A DNA stretch of 64,000 nucleotides from Corylus avellana (GCF_901000735.1 NC_081548.1:8558711-8622710), one strand, 5' to 3'; positions 11,900 through 22,470 are shown, numbered from the stretch's first letter. Notes: generated by a model not told the origin, from the letters alone. Program-made: numbers and translations.

Positions 11900-13066
11900 T
11901 TAGGGAGTTTTTTTTACCTCGATGGTCTCTTTTTGCTCATCTAACAGCCCTAACAGACTACCCTCCTGGCCTCTTGGTAAGTCATAAGAAATAATGATTG
12001 GGATAGTGTCATCTATCCCTAAAAATGAAGATTTCAGATTACCTGGAACAAGGGCTTGGGGCTCATATGGCATCTCGGGAATAGGAGGTGATGGTGAAGA
12101 AGCCTTAGTGCTCGCTTCCTTGCTTTTTTCCCGATGTAGATCTTGTAGGACCTCAATTTGCTCCTCCTTCCTTTCTTCCACGTGGTTTTCAACCACCTCT
12201 CCACTCCTCAGTGTGGTGATTGCTTGCTCATAACAAGAAGTACTTTCTTTCTCCATGTAGTGTCCATCAGGATTGGCCACCGGCTGACTTTGAAACTCTT
12301 CTTCTTCCATCCTATTGAGGTGGTTGATGATTTGTTCAACATGAGCTTCCATCTTGGTGTCTATCTCGGCAAAGAATTGAGGGGTATAGTGCACCTGTTG
12401 TGACTCCATAATCTGATTAGCTTCCTTCATTTCACTAATAGCCTTCCTCACTTTATTTTGAAAGTTCGCATTTGAGAGAGGAGGTGGCTCCTCTTGGTAT
12501 TGTTGTTGTGGAGGCGAGTAGATTGAAGATGGCTCCTCTTTGTATTGCTGTTGTGGAGGCCAATAGATGGGAGATGGCTCCTCTTCATAAGCTTCTATCT
12601 TGGCAATGGATTGAGAGTTCACCATCTCCTGAACAACCTGACTCACCTCGCTCACAAGTTTCGACATCTTTTCTAAAAAAATTTCCTGAGAAGCTGACAT
12701 TTTTTCTTGACAGTCAGGACCCATCGGAGGAGGTGGTTCGGTTTGGTATTTTTGCAGTGGAGTTGCTTGATATTGAGGGGAATATGATTGATCATTGAAC
12801 TGTAGATATGGTTGATGGTACAGTTTATGAAATTGTGAAGCATAATTTCCTGGAGCTTGAGCTTGCCACGAGAGATTAGACTGGTTGCTCCATGCCGGGT
12901 TATAAGGATCAGAATAAAGGTCACTCCCCGGTCTAGAGAACGGTCTGTTCATATGCTCATAAGAATAATTAGAAAGCTGTCCTGCTGTAGGACAATCTCT
13001 AACATGATGATAAGAACTATAGCAATATGAACATGGTCCATGGGGTGTTTGAACGCCTCCCCACAT
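11900..13066 (-). CDS. Gag-like protein with CCHC zinc knuckle
   Basis: This is an intact 388-residue ORF, the only long ORF of the LTR element. Near the N-terminus (about residues 17-30) is a retroviral-type zinc knuckle, CSYCYSSYHHVRDC (C-X2-C-X4-H-X4-C), which binds nucleic acid in gag nucleocapsids. Then come a Q/Y/P-rich segment, repeated PPQQQY...EEP units around residues 165-195, an acidic Glu-rich coiled-coil-like region, and a C-terminal PGNLKSSFLGIDDT segment. Having the knuckle at the N-terminus, rather than at the end of gag, suggests the capsid part has been lost or lies upstream in decayed form. No protease or polymerase follows; the ORF is open despite old LTRs, which may mean it is still under selection or simply lucky. 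Confidence 0.75.
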   Translation of the reverse strand: MWGGVQTPHGPCSYCYSSYHHVRDCPTAGQLSNYSYEHMNRPFSRPGSDLYSDPYNPAWSNQSNLSWQAQAPGNYASQFHKLYHQPYLQFNDQSYSPQYQATPLQKYQTEPPPPMGPDCQEKMSASQEIFLEKMSKLVSEVSQVVQEMVNSQSIAKIEAYEEEPSPIYWPPQQQYKEEPSSIYSPPQQQYQEEPPPLSNANFQNKVRKAISEMKEANQIMESQQVHYTPQFFAEIDTKMEAHVEQIINHLNRMEEEEFQSQPVANPDGHYMEKESTSCYEQAITTLRSGEVVENHVEERKEEQIEVLQDLHREKSKEASTKASSPSPPIPEMPYEPQALVPGNLKSSFLGIDDTIPIIISYDLPRGQEGSLLGLLDEQKETIEVKKTP

Positions 13067-13147
13067 GAACTAACTAATAGAATTAACATAAAATAACAAC
13101 AGAAAAATAAAAATAAATAAAAATAAAAACTCACAAACGGCCCTTAG

Positions 13148-13325
13148 GTGCGCTGGAAATTTGGATGCCGACTACTGTTGATGCGCTCGATCGCATGGCA
13201 AGGTACGCTTGAGCGTACTACCGTTGATGGGTGCGAGCGTAGGCATGGAGGGATCGAGCGCAGAAGGTGGAGTGCGTACGTGCGCTCGATCGCACGTGGG
13301 CTGCGCTCGATCGCAGTCACAGAGA
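13148..13325 (-). repeat. CpG-rich palindromic repeat cluster in the retrotransposon leader
   Basis: Three exact copies of TGCGCTCGATCGCA (13182, 13281, 13302) and several variants (GATCGAGCGCA at 13252; GTACGCTTGAGCGTAC at 13203) sit between the primer-binding site and the gag-like ORF. The cluster is far more GC-rich than its surroundings. Related words occur in LTRs at 24676..24775 and, with a different core, at 23960..24210 and 27910..28140. It may be a regulatory or RNA-structural (packaging) region; this is inference. Confidence 0.7.
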
Positions 13326-13472
13326 TGGGCAGCTACAGACCTGTTTGAGAATTCTAAAAAAATAAAAATAAAAATAAAACACAAAAACAGAATTAAAGTT
13401 AGCAACGGAAAACAGGAAATTAGATTATTAAGCTAAAATTAATCCTTAAAATTTGACAATAAAACCGTTAAG

Positions 13473-13493
13473 CAATCCCCAGCAACGACGCCA
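13473..13493 (-). other. Primer-binding site (tRNA-Asp type)
   Basis: Six bases after the 5' LTR end the minus strand reads TGGCGTCGTTGCTGGGGATT. This is close to the complement of the 3' end of plant tRNA-Asp (CCCCGGCAACGGCGCCA); the differences are C-to-T-type changes expected from CpG decay. tRNA-Asp priming is typical of Athila-type gypsy elements. Confidence 0.8.
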
Positions 13494-13498
13494 AAAAT

Positions 13499-15033
13499 TG
13501 ATGTGGTATTTTTATGACAAAAAATATCAATTATAAAATTACCACTCGTAATAGGATGAATCCCGTAGGATAGGGCTATATTGAGGGTGTTGAACTTCAA
13601 GGACTGCAGGGGTTTTATTATCAAAATTCGAAAAATTAAAATTAACTTAATTAAAAAGAGAATTGATTTGATTTTCTTTAAAACTTAAAGTGCAAGAAAA
13701 TAAAAAAGATTTAACATAAGAGAGAGAGTGTAGGGTATTGACTTCACCTCTATCCGCACAACAATGGCTAATCATAATTAATCACAGAAATTCATTCTAT
13801 GCATGTTATAAATAAACAATAAACTACCTTATTAAAGAATAAGCATAAGCTATCTTCGGTTAGCACGGATCGTCCACCTAACCACTAAGATGTGGTATGA
13901 CCCGTCTTCCCTAGATATAAATTATCAAATTCTTTAACAGGATACATACAATCAATGAATAAGTATAACCCATCTTCGGTTAGCACGAACTGTCTACCTA
14001 AATTACACTAAACTAGGGTGTAGTACAATCCGTCTTCCCTAGGCATGGCCTATCAAATCCTATTGAGCATATGTCAATTAAACCTATTGTATAACCATCA
14101 TTCTCACAATCACAGAAAACGAAAATGATTTGAGATCAATAAAAGTAAAATACTTTTTAAGACGAGAAGAATTTCACAATATTGATTTTGGAATGTAAGA
14201 ACAATTGTATTTAATATGAAGAACAAAAATCAATTGTAGCAATCCTCATAGTTATACAACCAACATGCATAAATTGAAAAACTAGAAATTAAATACAATC
14301 AAACCATTGTGCTGGAATAGGATTACATCAACACCCCACGAAGGGGTTTAGCCGCTCATGATCTTCTAAGCTCCAAAGATAAATTTATGATTTCTAGCTC
14401 TAGGAAGCGGTGTCTCCTTTTTCTCAATGCTTAGAGGCCTATTTATAGGGCTTAGGAATGTCCTAGAAGCCCTAGTAATCCTATAAATTTCGGAGATTTA
14501 AGTCCATGTCCAATTAGGGTAAAGAAAACCTAAGTCCAAAATTGGAATAGGATTCGCCCAAAATTGCGTTCCTATCTTGTGGGGCGATTTTGGCAGTGCG
14601 GAACTTCGAATTAGGAAAATTCTATTTCACAATGATTTGTAGAAATTTGAGCTAGCTTTCCAATGCCACTTGAATCCCTCAATCAGATATTTTAGCTGAA
14701 AGTTATGGCCAAAATACCGAGATATTTGCAGAATCCAAATTTGAATCCAATCCGATTTTGACTCAAATTTAAGAAATTCCGAATTAATCCTTTTGTTTAT
14801 TTGATTAAACTTAACTACAACATATAGGTCCTCTGTTATGATTGGCTAAGTTTAATCATATCTTGTAGGTCTTATCAAAGTGTGCTTTTAAGCCCAAAAT
14901 CAATGGAATTAATTGCATCTTTATTTATAACCTGAAAACAATAAAAACAAAACAAAATCAAACAAATAACAACGCTAAAGAATTAACAGATGCAAATTAA
15001 GGGGCTTGAATGTGCAACATTCGGCGCTTATCA
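13499..15033 (-). repeat. 5' LTR of the gypsy-like element
   Basis: The LTR begins TGATAAGCGCCGAATGTTGC at 15033 on the minus strand and ends ACCACATCA at 13499, next to the primer-binding site. A TATA box (TATAAATAGGCCTC) lies near 14442. A solo LTR of the same family is present at 47564..49086 in the opposite orientation. Confidence 0.92.
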
Positions 15034-15038
15034 GCGTG

Positions 15039-15908
15039 GAGGATGAAATATGTATTGGCTACAATGTGTGGAGATGAAAATGAGTATATTAAAACAATGG
15101 CTCGTAAAATGCATGTCAAGTTTTTGAAATATTGGGGGGAGTGCAACTTATTGATGTCAATTGCTGCTGTGTTGGACCCAAGGAATAAAATGACAATGAT
15201 ATGATTTTGTTTCCCTTTAATATATCAAGAGGGAGATGCGAAGAACAAGATTGATCTTATCCTTGATGTTCTAAAAGAGTTATATAATGAGTATCTTGAA
15301 GAATATAATGCAACTATTATTGAACATAATGTGCAAAGTAATACACGCGAATGCTCTTCAAGCAGCTCAATCAATGCACCTAGGAAGAACATTCAAACTG
15401 GTAGGGAAATATTTGACTCATTCATTAGAACTATTGACACATTGCAGCAGCTAGCCAACCAAATCAGATTTGCAAGCATATTTGGAGGAAAATGTATTGA
15501 TTGTTGACAAGGGTGTGGAATTTAATGCCTTGGATTGGTGGAAGGCAAATACCCTTAAGTATCTCATTTTTGTCTATAATGGCTAAGGATATATTTTCAA
15601 CACCAATTACTACTATAACTTCTGAGTCCACATTCAGTGTTGGTGGAAGGGTTATTGATCCTCATAGAGCTTCGTTGTTTGCAGAAACTGTTGAAATGTT
15701 ACTATGTGGGGGTGATTGGGTTAGAGCACTATATGGGATGAAAATGAAGTGCAAAGTAAGTACTTTTTTTTAGCAATTAGCTGCAATTGAGTAATTTTTA
15801 TGACCCTTTGCATTTACAAAGTTCTAAATGTTGTTTTTATTTTATTTTATTTTATTATATCCTTAGTAGGAACCTGAATTGGAGATCAACCTACCAACGA
15901 TACCGTAG
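15039..15908 (+). pseudogene. hAT transposase, 3' part with dimerisation domain
   Basis: This continues the transposase after the LTR insertion; the reading frame joins exactly if one TSD copy is removed. It contains the conserved RKMHVKFLKYWGECN and AVLDPRNK region and the hAT C-terminal dimerisation motif (TITSESTFSVGGRVIDPHR followed by a GDWVRALYG segment). A stop occurs near 15201 and a frameshift near 15570 within the dimerisation region. A small intron (donor AAA|GTAAGT near 15751, acceptor CCTTAG at about 15866) likely leads to a last exon ending PELEINLPTIP before TAG at 15906..15908. Confidence 0.88.
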
Positions 15909-17184
15909 CCAGCGAACTATCATTTTAATTTTGATTTAACTTGTAGAACTTCTGTAATATATATTTTGTTTGGAGACTTTTGTTGGAGAATATCATTTTC
16001 TTGAAGTCTTGAAGACATGAAGACTAAAGGTCCAAAGGTTTTTTTGTTGTCTAAGATAATGTATGACTTCCTAATTCATGATTATTGCTTTCTTTTGCAT
16101 TTACAAAGTACTAACTATTTTTAATTCTATATTTGTCTAAAATTAGGAGGAATATGAAGTGATGATTGCTGGTTTGAAGTAATAGGACTGTTGTGCTGAT
16201 TACTGAACTGCATATTTTAATATGACCATTGTCTCTTGAACAACTTGAACTGCATATTTTGTGGATTTCATTTGTTATTGCACTTTTGATGGTTATTGTT
16301 ATGTAATATTAATCATGTGTTATTCAGTTTAAGTGTGTATTCGGGTTTTTTAGAAAATTTGTAGTAATAGTTTTATTCAGGTTGCTGCCTTGCTCAATTC
16401 CTGCCTTGCTATATAGTTGTTGCCTTGAGGTTAATTCATTTTTAATGATATGGAAAATTAAATTTTGTAATTAAATCATACCTCCCTTGACATTTTAATC
16501 AAATGAAGTTTCTTCACATTGACTAATTAATGCAAGGGAGTAAAAATATATTAAACATTTTTTTAGTGTGCATTCAGGTTATTGAGAAAATGCTGAAGTT
16601 GCTAAAGTTCCTGCCTTGCTAGTTGCTGCCTTGCATGGTTAGTGTTTCTTGTCTTTCATTTATAGGAACATGTATTTCTTGATGCTTTCTGTATTATTTC
16701 TGATAATGATCTTATTCTATGGTAAATGACTTGCTAGTAATTACTCTAAATTTTTTATTTTCTTTTCTTAGGTATGATGCTGCTACCTTTATCCCTTGTG
16801 GAGGATTTATCTCCGTAGCATATATCCTGGTTGACCTTATAAGGCTTGGGTTGAACTATTAAATTGGCTCACAAGATATACCCAAAATGATATGATGGAT
16901 GGGTAAAGTCATATACTTGTTTGGAATTGTTCCTCATCGTCCTAGTCAAGTCATAATACTTTGTTTTTAGGTGGGAATTTATGCAAGTGCCTTTAAGAAA
17001 TATATTTACTTTGGTATATATATATTTTAGATAAATAGAGCATGACATGATTTTACGAAGGTTTCCAGTGAACTAATTCAAGGGCTATATAGTAGTTATA
17101 AATCATTCTTTACATTAATTAGCTGGACACTAAATATGATATTTCAAAAATCCCTTTTTTCCAAACTTTGGTAATTAATGAATT
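15909..17184 (+). other. hAT 3' noncoding region
   Basis: AT-rich sequence without ORFs. It contains several direct repeats of CTGCCTTGCT (near 16386, 16402 and 16611). No separate element was recognised. Confidence 0.4.
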
Positions 17185-17904
17185 TAGGGTTGAAATAGCG
17201 GTTGTGGTTAGTGGTTAGTGGCTACAACCGCTAACCGCAACCGCCTAAGGGGTTAGTAATTTTTACTAACTGCCTCCGCTAATCGGATAGCGGTTAACCG
17301 CCCGGTTAGCGGTTAACCGCTTTGGGATATCCACTTTTTTCTAACCGCTTTTTTGGGCCCTTTTTGGGCTTTTTTTTTGGACCGGTTTTGGGCTCATTTT
17401 AAACATTTTTTTTGATCATTTAAAATGTTTTTTTCCCCCTTTTCATGGCCATTTTAGTATTAAAAATTGCTATATACCAAAATCATATTGGTCACCTTCT
17501 ACAAATCTACACATCATATAATATACAAATAAAATTATAATAAAATCATTACTTCACTTGTAGTCTTATACATAAACTCAAACAAGTTCATAAACTCACA
17601 AGCAAGTTCATAAACTCACAAGCAACCAAAAAATCCAACATAGTTGAACTTGATGCCTGAGGCCCATTTCAATCAACAAAAAAAAGTTCATAAATTCACA
17701 ACTTATTGTTATTTATTATATGAAATATATGTATATATAATATAAATATATATTATATTTAAAAAAAGCGGTTAGTGGGTAGCGGTTAGTTGTTAGCGTA
17801 TTTCCAAAACTCACTAACCACTAACCGCTTTCAAAGCGGTTAAGCGGTTAGCCGGTTAGTGGTTAACGGTTATAGCGGTTAGACGGTTTTAAATTTCACC
17901 CCTA
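17185..17904. mobile_element. hAT MITE built of GCGGTTAG repeats
   Basis: A 720-bp insert with ends TAGGGTTGAAA and TTTCACCCCTA is flanked by a perfect 8-bp TSD AATGAATT (17177..17184 and 17905..17912). Both subterminal regions are packed with GCGGTTAG/CTAACCGC words in both orientations, and the centre is AT-rich. It is non-coding. It is nested in the larger hAT element and is a distinct family by TIR sequence. Confidence 0.85.
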
Positions 17905-18543
17905 AATGAATTTGCTGTCTTGTTGGAATTTTAACAGCTAAGTAAGCTTTTGAATAGTCAAATGACTCAAATCTTTTGTCAATCATATTTAATTTATTTA
18001 ATTTATTTAATTTTACTTTTGTATCTCAATATTCAGAAAAAGATGGTGCAACATTTTGCTAGAATTTGGAACTTGGAAGCATTGCATTACGCAGCTCTGC
18101 GCCAGTGCTAATGTCTGCTGTTCAACCCCTGCATGTCTTATGGATTTCAAGATTTCATTTGCAAATTGAACTTTTTATTTGTTGTACTCACTTGTTTAGT
18201 AAAGACTCTTGTCTGTATATTATTTTCAAAATGTAAAGTGATTGTAGGTTTTTTTATTTGATTTGATTTGTAATTGCATATCAATATATCATAATGATAT
18301 TGCAAATATTCATTAGGTTTTTTTTGTAATAATATTTCATATTTGATATCATGATATGTAATTGTTTTTGGAAAATTTTGGAGTTGTAATTGTAAATGTT
18401 TGTCTTGTTAGTTGTAAGTTGTTATGTGGTTTTAGAGAATTTGATTAAAATAAGTTATATGAATATATTTTTAAATTTTTGTAATCCATTCTTTTTGTTA
18501 ATTTTAATTTATTAACAATTTTTTTTTAAATATTTTGTACATT

Positions 18544-18761
18544 GCGAGCTGGGCGAGCCGGGTACCCGATAAGGGGCTCGGCTCGCCTAAGAGTCGAGCT
18601 CGAGCTCGGTCTTGCACAAGGAATTATTCTTGGCAAGTCGAGTCAAGCAGGTGATTTCAAACCCGTCACGAGCTCGAGCCGGGCTTGAACTCGTTAACTA
18701 TTTTCACGAGCTGAGCTTGAGCAGCCTTGGCTCACCCAAGCTCGGTTCGTTTACAGCCCTA
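18544..18761 (+). repeat. 3' subterminal repeats and TIR of the hAT element
   Basis: The block is dense in GAGCTCG, GGCTCG and CGAGCC motifs, mirrors the left subterminal block near 4800..4930, and ends in the TIR word GTTCGTTTACAGCCCTA. These are the presumed binding sites for the hAT transposase. Confidence 0.8.
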
Positions 18762-18769
18762 GTTATTAG

Positions 18770-19384
18770 GTCCAAATTTGATAATGAAGCCATATTGTCC
18801 CCCCTTTGCAAGGTGATTTCCACTCCATAAAGGTGTTAGCCATTAGAGGTGGAGCTTTATCCCTGATATACGACCTCCATCCTATAAAGGTGGGCAATGG
18901 GGTCCACCCCACTCAAAGTGGTGAAAGGTGGTACGTCCATCTTGTAAAGGGGCAATAGAGTCATAGGCTAACCTCAACTCATTCAAATTTTCATTTATTT
19001 TCATGTATGGTGTTGGAACAATTATTTTGATTACCTGCAAAATAGAAAAAGTAAGCACAAAAGTTTACGAAAACGAGAGATAGCTCTGATGTTTAAGTTA
19101 GTCACTTGCATAATAGTATGTTGAACAATCCATCGAAGAGAGAGAGAGAAAAGAGGTCTCGTAACTGGATGTTGTGCTTTCCTTTTATAAGCAACGTAGT
19201 CATCTTGTGTTTACACGGGTGTATTCCAGAATTACCTTAATTCTCATTTATCCCTTCCATACGAGTGCATCCCAAGATTATAGGAAGTTGTTGGGTTTTG
19301 AATTGCTAAATTCAGTGACAAAATACATTCATTTGCAATTTCATCTGCAGTGCATACATACGAGGTGTTGTGTGAGGATCATCG
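18770..19384. other. Unassigned repetitive-looking DNA
   Basis: Contains two loosely repeated CCAT(C)(C/T)T(A/G)TAAAGG units around 18824..18950 and no coding region. Probably part of an old LTR element, but no boundary is visible. Confidence 0.3.
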
Positions 19385-20276
19385 AGATGTTCATCTAATA
19401 TATGTGCATACGAGATATCCAGAGAAGACCTAGAAGTTGTGGTTAAGTATAATCAATCATAATAGAAGACTTATATGATATGGTTAAGTTTAATCAAATC
19501 AAGGAAATGAGCAAATCATAATTCTTTAATTATAGTTAAAATCGGATTTGATTAAATTCTGTATCCTGCACATATGTCAATATTTGGATCATATTTTTCG
19601 GCTCAAGAATCTGGTTGAGGTAAAGCTAGTGGCATTGGAAAGCTAACTCAAATGCTACAATATTTTTGAAATGATATTTGTATAATTCGGACAATTACTA
19701 CGACAAAATCGTCCCGCAATATAAAAACAAAAATCTAGACGAATCATATTCTAACTAGCACTAGGTTTTCTTCATATTTAAACTAATATTAGGTTTTCTT
19801 GTAGTCTATATATAGCTAGCTGATATGCATGAAATTGTAAGGATTTCTACATTAAATCTCATGTGCTAAGAGAGTGTTTAACATATTGAGCGTTAGGATT
19901 AGTCTCTTTTAGAGTTAAAGGTTATGCCTTCATCACAGATTATAAACAACGAAAGTCTACCGAAGTTCTGGTAAAGGAGGTCAAGTAGAATGATTGTTCT
20001 AGAGGTTCTGAAAAGGGCTATTGCGGTAGAAGTCAAGTGAGTCACTTGTCTTATGCAAGGGAGTGTCAACTACAAAGGTTTTATAAGTGTAAACTTCTTG
20101 TAATCTTTATTCTTGTATAGTTGATTGATTTCTTGGGTTTAGTTATCCCAAAGAGGTTTTACTTTTAGAGAGTTCTATAAAATGTTTCATCTTCGTCACC
20201 AAAATATCCATTTCAGATTGATTTACTATTTTATATATTTTGGTGAATGATTGGTTGTATGATTCGTTATTTTTAA
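19385..20276 (+). mobile_element. Decayed LTR fragment related to the other gypsy-like LTRs
   Basis: The stretch 19577..19720 carries the block found in the other LTRs of this window: TGGCATTGGAAAGCTAACTC, then an AATTCGGACA-type segment and AAAATCGTCCCGCAATA. It is followed by a TATA-like TATATATAGCTAG near 19805, the same order as in the LTRs at 30585 and 47564. Ends are not defined. It was later split by the foldback MITE at 20277. Confidence 0.5.
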
Positions 20277-20946
20277 GGGGTAAATACTAAATACCCCCTA
20301 GGGTTTCACTTAATTTTTTTCCCCCTAGGGTTTATTTTGTATCACAGGAGGTCCTTCTGGTTTTGATAAAAGACCAAATTCGTTTTTCCGTCCATTGACC
20401 GTTAGTTGACCTAACGAAACTCCACGTGGACCAATTAGAAGCTGATATTTGGCATAAGTGGCCACGTCATCAATGATGATGTGGCACATAATTAAATTTT
20501 TTTATTTTTTTTTAAAATTAAAATTAAAAATTTTTTTAAAAAAATATTTTTTCATTAAAAAAAAATTCAGCCACCCCCTCAGCCATTTTGGAGGAGGCTC
20601 GGCCACCCCCTTGGCTCGAAGGGGGTGGCCGAAACCACCCGGGTGGGTACTGGGGGTGGCCAATTTTTTTTTTTTTGAATGAAAAAATATATAGTTTTAA
20701 TTTTAATTTTAAAAAATAAAATAATTTAATTAGGTGCCACGTCATCAGTGATGACGTGGCCACTTATGCCAAATGTCAGCTTCTAATTGGTCAACGTGGA
20801 GTTCCGTTAGGTCAACTAACAGTTAATGGACGGAAGAACGAATTTGGTCTTTTATCAAAACTAGAAGGACATCATGTGATACAAAATAAACCCTAGGGGG
20901 AAAAAAAATTAAGTGAAAGCCCAGGAGGGTATTTAGTATTTACCCC
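20277..20946. mobile_element. Foldback Mutator-type MITE with about 300-bp arms
   Basis: Nearly the whole 670-bp element is one inverted repeat: the left arm begins GGGGTAAATACTAAATACCC and the right arm ends with its complement. The arms include CCACGTCATCA/TGATGACGTGG and AACCAGAAGGAC-like words. The short loop (20575..20660) is GC-rich with GGTGGCC repeats. A perfect 9-bp TSD TATTTTTAA flanks it (20268..20276, 20947..20955). Read-through transcripts would form a long hairpin. Confidence 0.88.
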
Positions 20947-20955
20947 TATTTTTAA

Positions 20956-21222
20956 TTCCGCGTATTATTTACATACGTTTGGAGTCGTTTATATATTTTT
21001 AATTCAACCCCCATCTAGGTGTCGTATGGAGTTGTTTATATATTTTCAGAAGTTTTATCCTTATTTCGGGATTCTTACAACTAGGATATGGGAGCTCGTT
21101 GCTATCTACCGAAGGTCATGTGGACTTTTGATTGTCCTACATCTCTCCCTCCGTGTAATGAGGGCAAATATTCATCAATATTATACTAAGTTTATATTTC
21201 TTCTCAAGCCCATATCAATTTC
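20956..21222. other. LTR-like remnant and unassigned DNA
   Basis: Includes a duplicated phrase (GGAGT(C/T)GTTTATATATTTT near 20981 and 21026) and the AACCCCCATCTAGGTGTCG word common just inside LTR elements. No gene. Confidence 0.3.
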
Positions 21223-21632
21223 ATGATGGGCTTTGTCTTCCAAACAGCCCAATTCCCAATGTATGGTATGGTAACAAGACTTTTAATATGCTTGGTGAAG
21301 TCTTATAGGAATTACATGTTGGTGAATCGATTGAACAAAATTCTCCCTACTATTATATCCAAAAATCAGAGTGCCTCTCTTCCAAAGAGTTTAATTACAA
21401 ATAATATGCTTCATTTTCAATCTCGTATGAAAATGAAGAATGAATACATGATGCTTAAGCTTTATATGAATAAAGCATATAGCATGGTGGAATTGAACTT
21501 TTCTATAAGCAATTATGAAGAAAATGGGTTTCTCAGTGCGGTAGGTGGAATTAGTTTTGGCCTATGTAAAAACTATTACCTACTTAGTGATTATCAGTGG
21601 GCAACCTCACGGCAAAATTAGTCCAACTAAAG
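21223..21632 (+). pseudogene. L1-type LINE reverse transcriptase fragment
   Basis: The open frame (132 codons) contains the N-terminal RT blocks of plant L1 LINEs: NRLNKILPTIISKNQSAS, then a decayed MMLKLYMNKAYSMVELNF that aligns to the family ALKLDMSKAYDRVEW block. The catalytic region is eroded (the D of KLDMSKAYDRVEW is lost). It breaks off at about 21632, after a QWATSRQN segment that matches the family QPHGKISP region. The C-terminal RT part resumes at 26990, so one LINE copy appears split by 5.4 kb of later insertions. Confidence 0.75.
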
Positions 21633-21895
21633 GTGATGTGGTCTTTTTAAAGTAAAAATATATCAATAATAAAATATCACTCGTAGGATATGGTTATATT
21701 GAGAGTGTTGGACCTCAAGGACTGCGTGGGAATTGTTAGCAAGTTTTTCAAGGTTAAAAATAACTTAAGAAAATAGTTGTTGATTTGGTTTTATACTAAA
21801 ATGCATAAAATAAACATAAACCATGATTGAAATATAATAGAGAGAGAGTAGGGTATTGATTTCACTGCTACCCGCATCATCAATGGTGAAAGTTT
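21633..21895 (-). mobile_element. Truncated LTR fragment of the Athila-like family
   Basis: Begins TGATGTGGTCTTTTT and continues with ACTCGTAGGATA, GACCTCAAGGACTGC and GTAGGGTATTGATTTCAC, the same order as the LTR end at 8277..8560. It is the 3' end of an LTR in minus orientation and is broken at about 21895. Confidence 0.7.
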
Positions 21896-22470
21896 ATACG
21901 GATCGTGTTCTACCTCTTGCAACCAAAATATTCAACAATAAATAACTAAGCCATATCATCAAACACAAAACATGCACAGCGGAAAAGTAAATCAAACACA
22001 ACCACAATACAAGCACCTTAAGGTAAAAATCAGTCCGGGGTAACCAAACCTAGGAAACCACTAAAAGAAGATTCACAGTTATAGAATAGACGATACCCAC
22101 ACCCTTGAGCACCTCTAAACTTAGTAAGAATGACAAACCTCTCAACTTGTCTCCATCGTAACCATCTTCAAACAATGACTCCTTTTACCGACCCTTCAGT
22201 AGACTTTCTTCAACAAACACCAATCAAAGACACCATCTTTAACATCATCAAGTGAACAAGGCAACACGCCAAAGGCTAAGACGCCAAACACGAGAAAGGG
22301 CAGCTTCAAACTATATCGTGTCCCCTCTTGAATATCAATACCACCAGGACCCAATGCTAGTGGAGAAAAAGAGACTTTAGTGAAGAGAGAGCTCAACAAA
22401 ATAAATTTCCAAAGCCTGTAGTGAACAGTGACAGGAAAATTATTTAGAGGAGAAATATTTTTTTCACCAC
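21896..22470. other. Noncoding retroelement-like region
   Basis: No ORF with recognisable domains. Likely interior or LTR sequence of a decayed element, leading into the 61-bp tandem array. Confidence 0.3.

Larger units (their letters stand above)
8277..15033 (-). mobile_element. Non-autonomous Ty3/gypsy-like (Athila-like) LTR retrotransposon
   Basis: Two long direct repeats (8277..9812 and 13499..15033, about 1.54 kb each) start TG and end CA on the element's own (minus) strand. They are flanked by a 5-bp TSD, GTGTG at 8272..8276 and GCGTG at 15034..15038, with one transition. A primer-binding site follows the right-hand LTR (13473..13493) and a purine tract precedes the left-hand LTR, which fixes the minus orientation. 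The 3.7-kb interior contains one gag-like ORF, a CpG-rich palindrome cluster and a MULE-type MITE. No protease, reverse transcriptase, RNase H or integrase is detectable, so the element depends on enzymes from elsewhere. It is inserted in the hAT transposase ORF. Confidence 0.93.
4776..18761 (+). mobile_element. Complete hAT DNA transposon carrying nested insertions
   Basis: The left TIR TAGGGTTGTAAGCGAAC (4776..4792) pairs with the right end (TAGGGCTGTAAACGAAC on the minus strand, ending at 18761). The element is flanked by a perfect 8-bp TSD GTTATTAG at 4768..4775 and 18762..18769, as expected for hAT. Subterminal regions are dense in GCTCG/GAGCTCG words (4800..4930, 18544..18755), likely transposase binding sites. 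The plus-strand transposase is a pseudogene in two pieces (6924..8271 and 15039..15908) because a gypsy-like element landed in it. A SINE (5238..5331) and a hAT MITE (17185..17904) are also inside. Without the nested LTR element it would be about 7.2 kb. Confidence 0.92.

Noticed and set aside
12158..12924. Alternative-frame ORFs over the gag-like CDS
   Set aside because: The 388-codon frame explains the region through its zinc knuckle; the others are overlap shadows.
13172..13436. ORFs of 66-77 codons over the CpG-rich cluster on both strands
   Set aside because: They arise from stop-poor palindromic GC-rich repeats; there is no protein-like composition or family match.
20458..20763. ORFs on both strands of the foldback MITE
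   Set aside because: They mirror each other because of the inverted repeat and end in poly-Phe/Lys low complexity.
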